Shown here one piece after another: positions 23,001-33,234 of a stretch of 64,000 nt of DNA (position 1 is its first letter; each line of letters starts with the position of its first letter). Under the pieces are notes generated by a model. That model saw nothing but the letters and a program-made list of their open reading frames with translations, was not told where the DNA came from and did not search any database. A program made the translations under genes and the position numbers. Where the stretch lies: positions 434,001-498,000 of the forward strand of contig PYIU01000002.1 of assembly GCA_003415625.1 (NCBI GenBank). The letters run 5' to 3'. Origin of the DNA: Aquanectria penicillioides. Taxonomy: Eukaryota > Ascomycota > Sordariomycetes > Hypocreales > Nectriaceae.

Positions 23001-24635
23001 ATGTCGGACATAATCTTGGAAAATTATCAGAGGATTCCTCGCAAACAGACGTTCATCATTCCTCTCACATATCCCGATATCTCTCTTGGAGCCCCTGAGA
23101 TACAGCGCGTCGGCTATGGCGGCGATGTGTGGGAAATGAGAGTTGATTTACTCAGCGACTCGAAACAAGCCATCGGTACTTTTGATTTACCTAGCCTAGA
23201 ATTCGTTAAGCAGCAGGTCAAGCTTCTACAAGGCTTGTCTTCAATGCCAATTCTGTTTACCATCAGGACCGCATCGCAAGGTGGAAAGTTTCCTGACGAT
23301 GCTTCTGCTGAAGCCTTGGAGCTGATGCTCATGGCTGTCAAGATGGGCTGCGAATACATTGATGTCGAAATTGAATGGCCCCAAGGTGTCATCGACACCC
23401 TTGTCGCAAACATTGAATCTTCGAAAATCGTTGCTTCATTCCATAGCTGGACGGGCGGTATCCGATGGACAAGCGCTGAACTTCAACAAAAGTACCAGCT
23501 CGCGGACAAGTTTGCTGGTGAGGCAAGATAGTTCAATAAAAGGAATCAATGCTAATACAATAAGACAGACATTATCAAATTAAGCATTCTTTCTATTGAT
23601 GTATACGACTGCCATGAGCTCGCACTGTTTGTCCGCGATCACGATAAAAATAGCCCGAAGCCGCTTCTAGCTGTCGGGATGGGTCAACACGGCCAGCTCT
23701 CAAGAGTTCTCTCACCAATATCCCTCGTCACCCATGAGCTTCTGCCAGCGCCCTCAGCCCCGGGACAGTTGACGCTTGCCCAAATACACGTCGCCCAGAA
23801 TCTCATCGGTGAGTTACCTAAGCAGGAATTCTTCCTCATTGGAGATAGCGATTCAACAACCGTCGTCGGCGAGCTGCTTCAGGCAGGCTTTAGCGAATTA
23901 GGACTACCACACACGTCGTCTGCACTTCTAAGCAATGCATATCACGGAATAATTCGACAAAAGGTGCAACTCGAATCATTCGGAGGAGCCGCACTGATAA
24001 ATGCCGACAAGTTGACTTTGGAAGGCTTCATTGACACCAAGTCGGACGAGGCTAACAGGATAGGATTTTTTGATGCAATCAACGTCGTCCATCGAGTCTC
24101 TGAGAGTAAAAAAATTTTAACGGGTGATAATTTCCTTTGGAAGGCAGTATACTCCCGCCTAAGTGGTCGAATCACTGACAGCTCATCCATCATCATCGTC
24201 AAGGATCACGCCTCGCTTGCTGCTTCATGTTACGCCACAGAGCAGGTTGGGCTTTCCTGTGTGCATTTTCTAGGTGTGGATCAGGCTCAAGTGGATGAAG
24301 CAAGTAGACGTTTCCCAGGTATCAAAGTTTACAAGGCTGAATCATTCGCCTCACTACGAGACACAGTGGCCACCCCGGGTAATATTGTCATTGTTGTTGA
24401 CACTCATGGTATATCAAAGGACGTTCCCACACTGCTTGAACATCCTGCTTCAACTGGTACCATCATAGACCTTGCCGATGAGCTATCTCATAACAGTTTC
24501 AATGATTTGATTGATAGCTACTGTGGATGGACAGTAATCAGCAAAAGGGAAATGTTGAAAGAACAAGCCATCTGTCTCTTTGGTGCCTGGACCGGGCGTC
24601 GAGCTCCTAAATCTGTTATGAGAGACTTAGCATAG
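23001..24635 (+). CDS. Fused type I dehydroquinase-shikimate dehydrogenase (dehydrogenase part degenerate)
   Basis: Exons 23001-23517 and 23569-24635 join across a 51-nt intron to give 527 residues. Residues 15-250 are a type I 3-dehydroquinase with its key residues: Arg near 89 (ILFTIRTASQGGKF), Glu near 118, catalytic His148 (IVASFHSW), Schiff-base Lys176 (DIIKLS), Arg218 (MGQHGQLSR) and the SAPGQ loop. The rest aligns to shikimate dehydrogenase, but the substrate Ser motif is replaced (DSDSTTVVG). The catalytic Asp of NTD is gone (GDNFLWKAV) and the Gly-rich nucleotide loop has become VKDHASLAASCYA. So it may dehydrate dehydroquinate but should not reduce dehydroshikimate. It is the mirror image of the fused gene at 17693-19393. 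A regulatory role like QutR is an alternative. The upstream in-frame extension to 22947 is judged 5' leader. Confidence 0.85.
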
Positions 24636-24825
24636 TTTTTAGTTATTCAATTTCAAGACCACTTTAGTTCGAGTATTTGTCATCCTTGGCTTTTGCAATT
24701 TTATACATGAACCAACACGAGTGAGGTTTGGCAATCAAAAGATGATTAATTGAAAAGTGGCTGCAACCATTTGAAAACGCCAGATCCACTTTTGTGAACT
24801 GAATTACGTAGTAGATTATTACCAA

Positions 24826-25873
24826 TCATTTCATGTATGCCTCGGGAATGAGGATACCGTTTACTACTTGGATGCCCTTTGCTCCCTGCTTCTCAATAGC
24901 CTCCCGTGCCTTTTCATCTCGAAGTTTGCTAACCTCCTCCTCCGAAACAAGAACAAAATCATATTTAAGTAATTTTATCGAAGGATCTACGCTATGCTTC
25001 TCGGCTAGGCTTTCGATATCTGAGACCAAGCCGAGGTCAACGACTAGTGATTCTTTGACACCAAAGACGGCATCGGACCTTTCATAGGGATCACCTCGGA
25101 GATAAAGTGCTCTATGTCGTGATATTAGCTATTGAACTTCTGCGGTTTGCAGCAATAGTTTCTTACGTGATGAGCTTGTCATAGCCCGGCTTGTCAAACA
25201 TGAAATGAAAATGGCTAGGGCGGTAGGGGTGGCGCTTCAATACTCCCAAAAGGCGCCCCACAGGGCCATCATTCGGGATCGGGTATGGAACTGGCACGAT
25301 GGCCTTGAAGAAGAAATCACCAGCCTCGTCGCTCTTCACCACTGCACGGCCATCTGGGCCGGTGCGATCAGCGTGCTGGACGTCGTAAAAGCCCTTTGAA
25401 TCTGTCTCCCAGACATCAATTGTGACATCTGGAATGGGATTTCCTTGTGTGTCCTTCACGGTGCATACAACCATCATCGGCTCTCCATCGGGATCGTGAG
25501 AAATCAGCGAACCATTTGGTGCATGCTCGGCTTCGTGCGTGTGGAATGGCCCTAAAACAGTGCCCTCGGTGGAGGACGCTGGCTTGGGGTGGTCTATGGA
25601 GTCCACGAGGAGCGAGAGGCCGAGAACATCGGACAAGAGAATGAATTCTTGGCGAACGTCTGTGCAAATTTGGCCGACATCTGTGAGAAACTTGATCGAC
25701 TTCTCCCACTCAGCGGTTGTCAGGCGCGTTTCCCGAGCAAAGTCGTGAACGTGGCTGACAAGCCTCTCGAGGAGGAAACGCATGCGTGCGTCCTCGCATT
25801 GAGAGTTGATGGCATGCACATTCTCGGTGATGTTGTCAATTGTCAAATCTTTAAGGGGGTGTGAATCGCTCAT
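24826..25873 (-). CDS. Intradiol ring-cleavage dioxygenase, hydroxyquinol 1,2-dioxygenase-like
   Basis: Exons 25873-25167 and 25111-24826 join across a 55-nt intron (GTAAGA..ATAG) to give 330 residues. The N-terminal helical dimerisation domain (VHAINSQCEDARMRFLLERL) precedes the beta-sandwich catalytic domain. That domain carries TEGTVLGPF, VTIDVWETDSKGFYDVQ and the iron-ligand region: a Tyr in PYPIPNDGPVG, then RHPYRPSHFHFMF with Tyr and two His. It inserts O2 between the two hydroxyls of hydroxyquinol or catechol, here most likely hydroxyquinol to maleylacetate, because the head-to-head neighbour is maleylacetate reductase. An in-frame ATG lies 22 codons upstream (25939); the start at MSDSHPLKD fits the family better. 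Confidence 0.88.
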
Positions 25874-26535
25874 TGTGAGATGGCTAGAGTGATGACAAAG
25901 ACTGGACTGGTATTGGCGATGAGTAGCGGAGGTGGACAATGGCAGCAGTCATGGATAGGACAGTATTTCCGCTAGGAGAGATAATGCCGATCGGAATTTA
26001 TGAAGGATTCTAGCCTCCGGATTTGTTGCAATTAGGGTCATCGATGAGCCGGCACATTGACAGACGCTTACGGGATGCTTGCTAAGTTCGACACCCACAC
26101 ACCCGTGCCACAAGCTCTCGCCCATGAAGCGAGTCATGGTGCCCCCGTCCGGACCGAGGATTGGCGGATAAGTGCAATGCCGCAGTAGCTTGCACGAGAA
26201 ACCCCACAATCCGGGGCACATCATCGGGTCTCGGATGCGGGGGTGAGATGGAGTAGCAGTAGCGTTGGTGCTTGAATAATCACGTCCCTCATTCGGGAGT
26301 TGCAATCGGCTCGGCATGATCAAGTGCTTTGCCGGCCGCACTCCCCAACTCCGACAGGACCTTTTGGTCTTGGAGCGGATGTACGGGTTTTGTGGTCCAA
26401 GTCCGGATGGCGGCGGTCTTAATAGCTGCCGTCTACCATGCGGGTCGCAGCCATTGCGTCAGATTGCGCGCCCGATGATCTCGTCACTGCGTCTGATCCT
26501 GAATCCTCACGGCCACGACCATCGTATCTCCTAAG
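25874..26535. promoter_or_regulatory. Shared divergent upstream region of the dioxygenase and maleylacetate reductase genes
   Basis: These 662 bp separate two head-to-head genes that catalyse consecutive steps, so coordinated expression is likely. Short open frames inside it show no family features. No specific operator was recognised. Confidence 0.45.
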
Positions 26536-27609
26536 ATGCTGGACTTTGAGTACAACTCCAACCCTTCCAAGGTCCTCTTTGGATCTGGAACCATCGCAAA
26601 GCTCCCCGAGGTTCTCTCCAAACTCGGGCTTCATCTGCCACTGCTCCTCTCCACCCCACAACAGACCAAGCAGGCAGAGCATGTTAAGCAACTGCTCCAA
26701 GGCCAAGTCGCCGGCCTCTTCAGCGAGGCGACGATGCACACTCCGGTCGACGTGACAGAGCGTGCAGTTGAGTTTGCGAAATCGTCAGGCGCGGACTCTG
26801 TTGTGTCTATTGGAGGTGGCAGCACCATCGGCTTGGGCAAGGCCATTTCCATCCGGACTGGCCTCCACCACGTCGCCATTCCAACCACCTATGCAGGCAG
26901 CGAAGTGACTCCTATCCTTGGAGAAACTGCATCCGGCTTGAAGCAGACGCGATCCGATCCCAAGATATTTCCAGGCACAGTCATTTATGACGTTGACCTG
27001 ACGCTGACTCTTCCTGCCCCCATGAGCGCAACAAGCGGTATCAACGCCATTGCGCATGCCGTGGAAGCTCTTTATGCGCAGAACGGCAATCCAATCATCG
27101 ACATGTTTGCCCAAGAGGGAGTTAAATCTCTCGCTTCGGCTCTCCCGCAGCTCATTGAGGACCCGGGATCGGCTACAGCGAGGTCTACGGCCCTCTATGG
27201 AGCCTGGCTCTGCGGTGTTTGCCTCGGAAATGTTGGCATGTCGCTACATCACAAGCTATGTCACACCCTTGGAGGGAGTTTCAACTTACCCCACGCCGAG
27301 ACACACACTATTGTCCTACCTCACGCCCTCGCATACAACGCGCCAAAAATCGCAAAGGTGCTGACGCTGCTGGCTAGCGCTCTGCCAGAGAGTGATGGCG
27401 ATGCAGTGAAGGGCCTTAATGTACTCCTTACGAAGCTAAAAGTCGAAAGGGGACTGAAAAATCTTGGAATGAAGGAGAGCGACATTGATAAGGCAGCAGA
27501 TATTGCCGTGTCCAAACCTTACTGGAATCCAAGAGACATTGAGCGTGAGGCGATTCGGGAATTGATCAGAAGGGCATGGGCAGGAGAAGAAGCTAGGGCC
27601 GACCTCTAA
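26536..27609 (+). CDS. Maleylacetate reductase
   Basis: One exon encodes 357 residues, the family's normal size, in the iron-type alcohol dehydrogenase fold. It reduces maleylacetate to beta-ketoadipate with NAD(P)H after hydroxyquinol ring cleavage. Visible features are FGSGTIAKLPEVL at residues 15-27, the nucleotide loop VVSIGGGSTIGLGKA near 93, PTTYAGSEVTPI near 120 and SGINAIAHAVEALY near 172. The reductase signature MSLHHKLCHTLGGSF then NLPHAETHTIVLPHA spans roughly 240-275. The His residues that bind metal in iron alcohol dehydrogenases are placed as expected for this subfamily. It pairs with the divergent intradiol dioxygenase and would feed the beta-ketoadipate route. No anomaly seen. 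Confidence 0.94.
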   Translation: MLDFEYNSNPSKVLFGSGTIAKLPEVLSKLGLHLPLLLSTPQQTKQAEHVKQLLQGQVAGLFSEATMHTPVDVTERAVEFAKSSGADSVVSIGGGSTIGLGKAISIRTGLHHVAIPTTYAGSEVTPILGETASGLKQTRSDPKIFPGTVIYDVDLTLTLPAPMSATSGINAIAHAVEALYAQNGNPIIDMFAQEGVKSLASALPQLIEDPGSATARSTALYGAWLCGVCLGNVGMSLHHKLCHTLGGSFNLPHAETHTIVLPHALAYNAPKIAKVLTLLASALPESDGDAVKGLNVLLTKLKVERGLKNLGMKESDIDKAADIAVSKPYWNPRDIEREAIRELIRRAWAGEEARADL

Positions 27610-28058
27610 TTTTAGTAAATGAATCAAATGAAATTGCCAAACCCATCTCATTTAGAAAAAAAATTGCATAATGGCGACACGGGCTTGTGAACTTGCTCTG
27701 TCCCTGCCTATTGACTCAGTCAAACCAGAAACTCTCAATGTCTAATTTGGATGCTTCCCAAATGCCAGATTCATGTCCGTCCAATCCACCTGCGTGAATA
27801 GCAAAAGTCTTTTACCACATGAGAGTGTGCCATCACGCAGGTGCATTGTTGCTAAGAAAAGCGGCAAAGACATACCCCGGCGAGTCGGAATCCGATCGGC
27901 ATTAGCCGCTAGTCTGCTACCATCGCTCTCATGAGGACTCATCTCTGCATCCATCTAGTAATAAATTGCTTCATTGCCAAGTGAGCATCTTTGGTGTTTG
28001 CATCCAAGATATTGCTAATCAGATTGATTATACCCTTGTTCCATAAAACCTCAGAATC
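27610..28058. other. Intergenic, promoter of the downstream dehydrogenase gene
   Basis: No gene was seen. The right part should contain the promoter of the quinate/shikimate dehydrogenase-like gene starting at 28059. Confidence 0.5.
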
Positions 28059-28961
28059 ATGTTGGAAAACAAGACTCTTCATCTGGTGGGTGTTGGAGTT
28101 GGACACTCCATTGCACCCCCAATGCACAATTTTATTGCACAGTCCCTAGGACTACCATGGACCTTCTATGCCACAGAGTGTGCAACTATAGAGGAGCTAG
28201 TGGATCTCGCTCGGAAAGATTCGACTGTTGGGCTAGTGGTGACTATGCCCTACAAGAACACCATTATAAAGCACTTGAATGCGCTGGACGACCTTGCCTC
28301 ATCTATCGGCGCCTGCAACAATGTCTACCGAGATCCTCAAGATCCATCCAAGCTACGCGGGACCAACACCGATTGGCTCGGTATCAGAGGGTGCCTTCTC
28401 GAGACAGAAGGCCGCTCGGAACCAGTCTTGAACAAGCCAGCGCTCATCGTCGGCGCCGGAGGTGCCAGTCGTGCCGCAGTCTATGCCCTCACAACATACT
28501 TCAAGTCATCGGTCATATACGTCCTAAATAGGGAAGAGAGCGAGGTAGCCGATCTCATCCGCGACTCGCAGAAGCTCTCACCCACGCCCAAGATTGTCCA
28601 TGTCAAGGCAGGACAGGCAGCTGCGCTTGAGACTCCCTTCTACGTTGTCGGCACCGTTCCTGACCTGGAGCCCAAAACTTCCGAAGAGCTAGAGGTGCGC
28701 GCACTATTGGAAGACTTCCTTTCTCGCCCAGAAAAGGGAGTCCTGCTGGATATGTGCTTCAAACCACGCCGAACAAGAATGATCAAGCTCGCAGAAAAGC
28801 TCAACTGGCCAGCGGTTGAAGGCACCCACGTCATTGGTCATCAGATTGAGACTCAATGGGGCCTGTGGGCGGGAGAGGAAAAAGTGAAACAGATGGATAA
28901 AGATGGTGCATGGAAGTTGTTGTTAGACATGGCAGAAAAAAGCGCTGGCATCAATTTTTAG
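28059..28961 (+). CDS. Quinate/shikimate dehydrogenase-like protein
   Basis: A single exon encodes 300 residues. The substrate domain opens with HLVGVGVGHSIAPPMHNFIA, then has the catalytic Lys in VVTMPYKNTI (near residue 67) and the catalytic Asp in GTNTDWLGIRGC (near 107). The Rossmann domain carries LIVGAGGASRAAVYALTTYF near 130-150 and VLNREESEV. The C-terminal helix region reads VIGHQIETQWGLWAG. All motifs for NAD(P)-linked oxidation of quinate or shikimate are present. It is about as long as the qutB product encoded at 36474-37391 but clearly divergent from it, so it may prefer shikimate or another cyclitol. It converges on the dehydroshikimate dehydratase gene. Confidence 0.85.
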   Translation: MLENKTLHLVGVGVGHSIAPPMHNFIAQSLGLPWTFYATECATIEELVDLARKDSTVGLVVTMPYKNTIIKHLNALDDLASSIGACNNVYRDPQDPSKLRGTNTDWLGIRGCLLETEGRSEPVLNKPALIVGAGGASRAAVYALTTYFKSSVIYVLNREESEVADLIRDSQKLSPTPKIVHVKAGQAAALETPFYVVGTVPDLEPKTSEELEVRALLEDFLSRPEKGVLLDMCFKPRRTRMIKLAEKLNWPAVEGTHVIGHQIETQWGLWAGEEKVKQMDKDGAWKLLLDMAEKSAGINF

Positions 28962-29124
28962 CGACTCGAAGTCAGCAGTCAAGTTCTAGAAAATACTTTA
29001 TTATTCAGTCAGTGATCTGCCTTGGATGTTTATTTCCCTATCTCATGTGCACCTAACCAAGAATGCCCATCCAATCAATCTAAGCATAGTTTAATACATG
29101 AGCTGTTCACACAAGCTTTGCTGT

Positions 29125-30147
29125 TTAGTTGAGGTTCAGCCGTGTCACAAATTTCTTCCATGCCTCAATCCCTCTGCGGGCGTGTTCCTTTGGCACATTT
29201 TCACCCTCCTCTGACATGGTCCTCGAGAATAGCTCCATGGATACAAATCCCTTGTAGCCCAATTCTTCGATCAATGCTCTGGCAATCTCCTCTACCGGCA
29301 GGTATGCTCCTCTATCCGTCTCATAGATAAATGCCCGAGCATTTCGTGACCAGTTCATTCGGGGCGGGTTGCCATCGACGTGAAAAGGGTGGCCTTTGAC
29401 CAGTGGCGACTCCATTCGCTCTGCATCAACCACCTGAATGTAAAAGACTTTGTTTAGATCAACATCACTAACAAGCCGGCCAATAGAATCTCTAAGATCA
29501 TTTTCGGCATTAGGAGTTTTCCCTGTTGGCGAGGCAGGGTCAGCCCAGACTCGGCCCGCAATATTGAACGTGTCGAGACAGAGACCAAAGTTTGGTCGGT
29601 CCACCTTCTGAACCACTTCCCAGGATTTCTCCCAAGTATCGATATGCGTACTCCAGCAGAGACTTTCATATGCAAATCGAATAGGAGGGTCCTGCTGAAG
29701 TCCGAGATCTGCAAGCTCAACCATGTCGCCGACAATGACATTCATGTCTCCAGTTAACTGCTCAGCGGGGAGAAAGTTTGCTGGGATTTGGATCGTGGTG
29801 GTTCCAAGGATCTTTGCAAACTGGAACCATGCTTTGATCTTCTCAACAAGCCGAGCATGTTGGTCCCTGTCAAGAAGCCCTTCATAAAACAGAAAAGGCT
29901 GAAGCCCAATCACTGTTAGCTTGAGCTCATCGAGAAGCTTGCGCATGTGTTTGGTGGCAGATAGTAGTTGGTCCACGTCGGGTACCTCCACATTGTGGAG
30001 GGCCTTGGCGAGATATTCAATGTCTTCGTAAAAGATCTCAATTCCTTCAAATCCGGCTTCCGCAGCCTGGCGGGCCTTCTCCTCAAATGAGTGCAGCCAG
30101 GCACGGCCAAGCGAGGCCGAAAGCAAAGCTGGGCGGAATTCTTTCAT
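29125..30147 (-). CDS. qutC: 3-dehydroshikimate dehydratase
   Basis: A single exon gives 340 residues of a xylose-isomerase-like TIM barrel. It turns 3-dehydroshikimate into protocatechuate, committing carbon to aromatic catabolism in the cytosol. Features visible are a start MKEFRPALLSASLGRA, EGIEIFYEDIEYLAK, the barrel strand IRFAYESLCWSTHIDTW with a metal-ligand Glu, and NFGLCLDTFNIAGRVWADP. Further on are VFYIQVVDAERMESP and the late FVSMELFSRTM with another acidic ligand. It is the counterpart of A. nidulans qutC and N. crassa qa-4. It lies between the dehydrogenase paralogue and the activator gene. It is intact. Confidence 0.93.
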   Translation of the reverse strand: MKEFRPALLSASLGRAWLHSFEEKARQAAEAGFEGIEIFYEDIEYLAKALHNVEVPDVDQLLSATKHMRKLLDELKLTVIGLQPFLFYEGLLDRDQHARLVEKIKAWFQFAKILGTTTIQIPANFLPAEQLTGDMNVIVGDMVELADLGLQQDPPIRFAYESLCWSTHIDTWEKSWEVVQKVDRPNFGLCLDTFNIAGRVWADPASPTGKTPNAENDLRDSIGRLVSDVDLNKVFYIQVVDAERMESPLVKGHPFHVDGNPPRMNWSRNARAFIYETDRGAYLPVEEIARALIEELGYKGFVSMELFSRTMSEEGENVPKEHARRGIEAWKKFVTRLNLN

Positions 30148-30619
30148 TTTTATGTATTGGGATTAATAAAGACATTCACTGCGTATGCTGTGTCTCCAAA
30201 TGGTTGCTGTATATGACCAGTCAATGTCGGGCTCACTTCTAGTCGTCCCTTTAATGGAATTGGGGAGGGCCTTTCTTCAACAAACCCGGCAAAATTTAGT
30301 TCCGCCCACGCATGTTGGATGAATGCGGTCCAGGCATTAGTTCTGTGTCAGCCTCTACATCCAGCTCAAGCTTATGGTCGCAATCGTGGCATCAGTGTAC
30401 TGAGCATTGCATTCCACACTAATTTCACATCACTATCTAGGACATTTTCTAACTGTTTATTCTTACTTGCGTGAGCAATTTTCTTCGCATTTTTACATAC
30501 AAATTACCTCAAAGGTATCTAACCAACAAGCTTAATGGCATGGCTACGCCATCCGGTCCTCATATGATCGGTCTTTTGATCTTCGGCTCGGTTATAGATT
30601 CAACCCCTCTAAGTACTAC
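30148..30619. other. Intergenic between qutC and qutA
   Basis: This carries the promoter of qutC (minus strand) and the 3' end of qutA. No clear full-length activator palindrome was found by eye. Confidence 0.5.
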
Positions 30620-33234
30620 TTAAAAAGATTCCGGGTCAAAGAACGAGTGGATATCTGTCGGCGCATCACGAAGATCACCGAGGTGCCTCATAAACTCTGG
30701 AGGGTTCGCCACCCTATCTCGGTGCGTCAGTATTGCCAAAGTCCAAATGCCAGATTACGAATCAATGTGGTCTCACCAGTCTGTGGGGTCCAATATGGCC
30801 AGGCTATCAAAAAGTTCCTCGTCGTTAATTCTTCCAATCATATTGTCGGGAAAGGCCTCAATCTCCATTCCTTCATTTGTCTTAGGAATTCTTTCCTGTG
30901 AAGCGTCCCTCTCTTCTCGAGCGGCTTGCGGATCAAAGAGAGTAAGAGTGGTACCGTTGAAATCTTCCAGGCCGGTAAGTTCATGGTTTGATGCAATCTC
31001 TAAATTCAGTGCTTTGCTTGATGAATCATTGGGTGGTTCAGGTGCCATAGAAACCAGGTTCGAATTCCTCATCGAGCGGTCAGAAGTCCCAGTGGACAAA
31101 ACGGCACGCCCCTGGCCCTCTGAGCCTACAGAGTTAACAGATACGTTTTCTATGCCCAGGCCATTAAATAAGCTGGTGCTGGGGTGCTGGAGAGAAATTT
31201 CTGCAGCTTGTTTGCCTTTTTGGATGAGATACTCAGGGTGCTTATTATTTTTATTTGCATTACGCCATATGCACTCTACTTCCAAAATAGCAGCGTTTTG
31301 CAATGACTTTTGCATATCCGATGCGGTGTTATCAGTTGTTGATCCATGGGCGAGAAGAGATTCACGAAGAATAGATAAGCAAGCAGGGATTATAGGAGGC
31401 GCCCACAATATTTCAGTGCCACTCAGTCGTGATCGAAGGATAGCAATGAGCTGGCTTATGGCGCTCCACCCCTGTGTCGCAGTCTGATCGTCGTAAGTAT
31501 TACCGAGCGCCAATCTCTGTGCTCTCATCACTTGTTCCGCACAGCTGAAGCAGAGGTGCAGGTTCAGAAGCTGGGGCGATATGTCCGTGTTGGATAGACA
31601 GGCATCCATCATCGGAATCGTCAGTTTCCAGTCTTCGAGGCTTTTGTCTATTTCTTGCCACGATGGCCGGGGTGCGCTCGACACCTTATGTCTCAACAAG
31701 CCGTTTAGGATGCCCATTGTATCTGCAAATTTTGAAAATATACTCAAAACATGGCCAGGAACTTGGAGATGTGAAGCGCCATAATTGTTCATTTTCAGGT
31801 CTGCGTTCAGTTGGGGCTGCCATGGTTCCCACTCCTCTATACCTTCAGTATGCAATGGTCCGGCCTGTTTCAGATCTGAGCGAGTGAAATACGGGCGCGC
31901 TCCTATTCGTGTTGCAACCAATGTCTCCAACGAGATGCAGCCCAGAAGAGTCCTTCTCGCACCTTCGTCAAGGGAAACAGAGGTATGATCATCCGAGAGA
32001 AGGTTCAGACAAGTGATCGTGTAAACCGCTTGGCCTATAACCACCCAAGCCGTCTTCCAAGACTCCTCAGCAATCTCAAATAAAGAGAGTATTAACAAGG
32101 CTCTGGCATGCCCCAACTCGTACTCCCCGGCTTCCCAGCTCGCAAGCTGCTTCGCTGTTGTGTGCAAAGTTTTGGTTAATGTTTTGTTTTCGCATGCTCG
32201 TCCTCGGATATTATCAAGTATTTCGCTTTGCCGTGATGAATAGGCCATTACAGCCCAAAGAAAGGCGCAATCTCCATTTCCCGGGAGCTTGGTCGTATTC
32301 GATGCCTTATTCTGATTGGCAAGTGTGTATGCTGTCCTCAACAAGTCATGCTTGTGGGATATGGGAAACCAACAGTGGGTATTTGCATAATACATGTCCA
32401 AAAGGTATGACCAATTGGGTGGTATTGCTAGTCGATTAGCATCAGATGAGTCGTGTAGCCTAAGTTGCGATGTGACCTCTGCCGACTCAAGACAAACTGT
32501 CGAGGTAGTCGCTAGGTTGCTGGGATTGGCTTGCGAAGGGGCAGGCTTGTTGACGGTCTGAACCGTTGACATCACAACCGGAGAGGTTGCATCTGTGTCC
32601 ATAGGACTGATGGGAAGGCGAGCAGGTCCTTTGGAACTCGTGCCGTCGTGTGCATCGCAAAGCAGAGTCATCCTGGTCAGGGATTGGGTTAATGTACTCT
32701 CAAAGGAGTCAGAAGCCTCTTCGTCATCTTCTTGTGAATCTGTCAAAGAGAGGAACTTTTCTAGTCGTTTGAGCACCTCGCTCTTTCGCCACGTGCCCGT
32801 TGCAAACTCGGTCGTGTCGTCGACATGTCCCAACAAATCTTTGAGCTTCAGTTTCGGTCTCGTGGCTTCTCCTTGTAGGATTTCGGACACCCAGGTTTCC
32901 ATGCCATCTATGGTCCCAAATAAAAAGCCGAGAAGGATCTCAAGAGACCTAACATAACCTGTGCGCAGGCCTCGCTTCTTGGAAGGGTTGTATGCACAGG
33001 GGCGCTTGGCATCTAGACAGGGTTGACATGATGGCCTCCGCCCATCGCAGCGGTCCTTGCGTCTTCGACACTCATCACATGCTCGCGATACCCGGACCCT
33101 AACTCTGCCCTGAGATGCATCCAGAGTGTCATCTGCTTCCCTTCGCTGTCGTTTGGCTTGGGGGTATCCAATTCGTCTGGTGACTGGTGGTGAGGTCTGG
33201 CTAGATTGCCTTCTGGGGCGCTATCGCTCCCCAT
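30620..33234 (-). CDS. qutA: Quinate pathway Zn2Cys6 transcription activator
   Basis: The DNA-binding domain reads VSRACDECRRRKDRCDG then RPSCQPCLDAKRPC, a full Zn(II)2Cys6 cluster. It is followed by RGLRTGYVRSLEILLGFLFG, then the middle homology region (PNWSYLLDMYYANTHCWFPI, FLWAVMAYSSRQ). The C-terminus (NDEELFDSLAILDPTDW) continues through a 63-nt intron (30776-30714) into ANPPEFMRHLGDL and ends at 30620. This matches QutA/QA-1F, which switches on all quinate genes. The start is unresolved: from ATG 33234 the first 25 or so residues (SAPEGNLARPHHQSPDELDT) are in a different frame from the zinc cluster. One extra C in the C5 run at 33160-33164 would join them. An unseen upstream exon is the alternative. 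Confidence 0.85.

Noticed and set aside
30747..31487. Plus-strand frame of 246 codons inside qutA
   Set aside because: Antisense shadow of the activator coding sequence; no family features.
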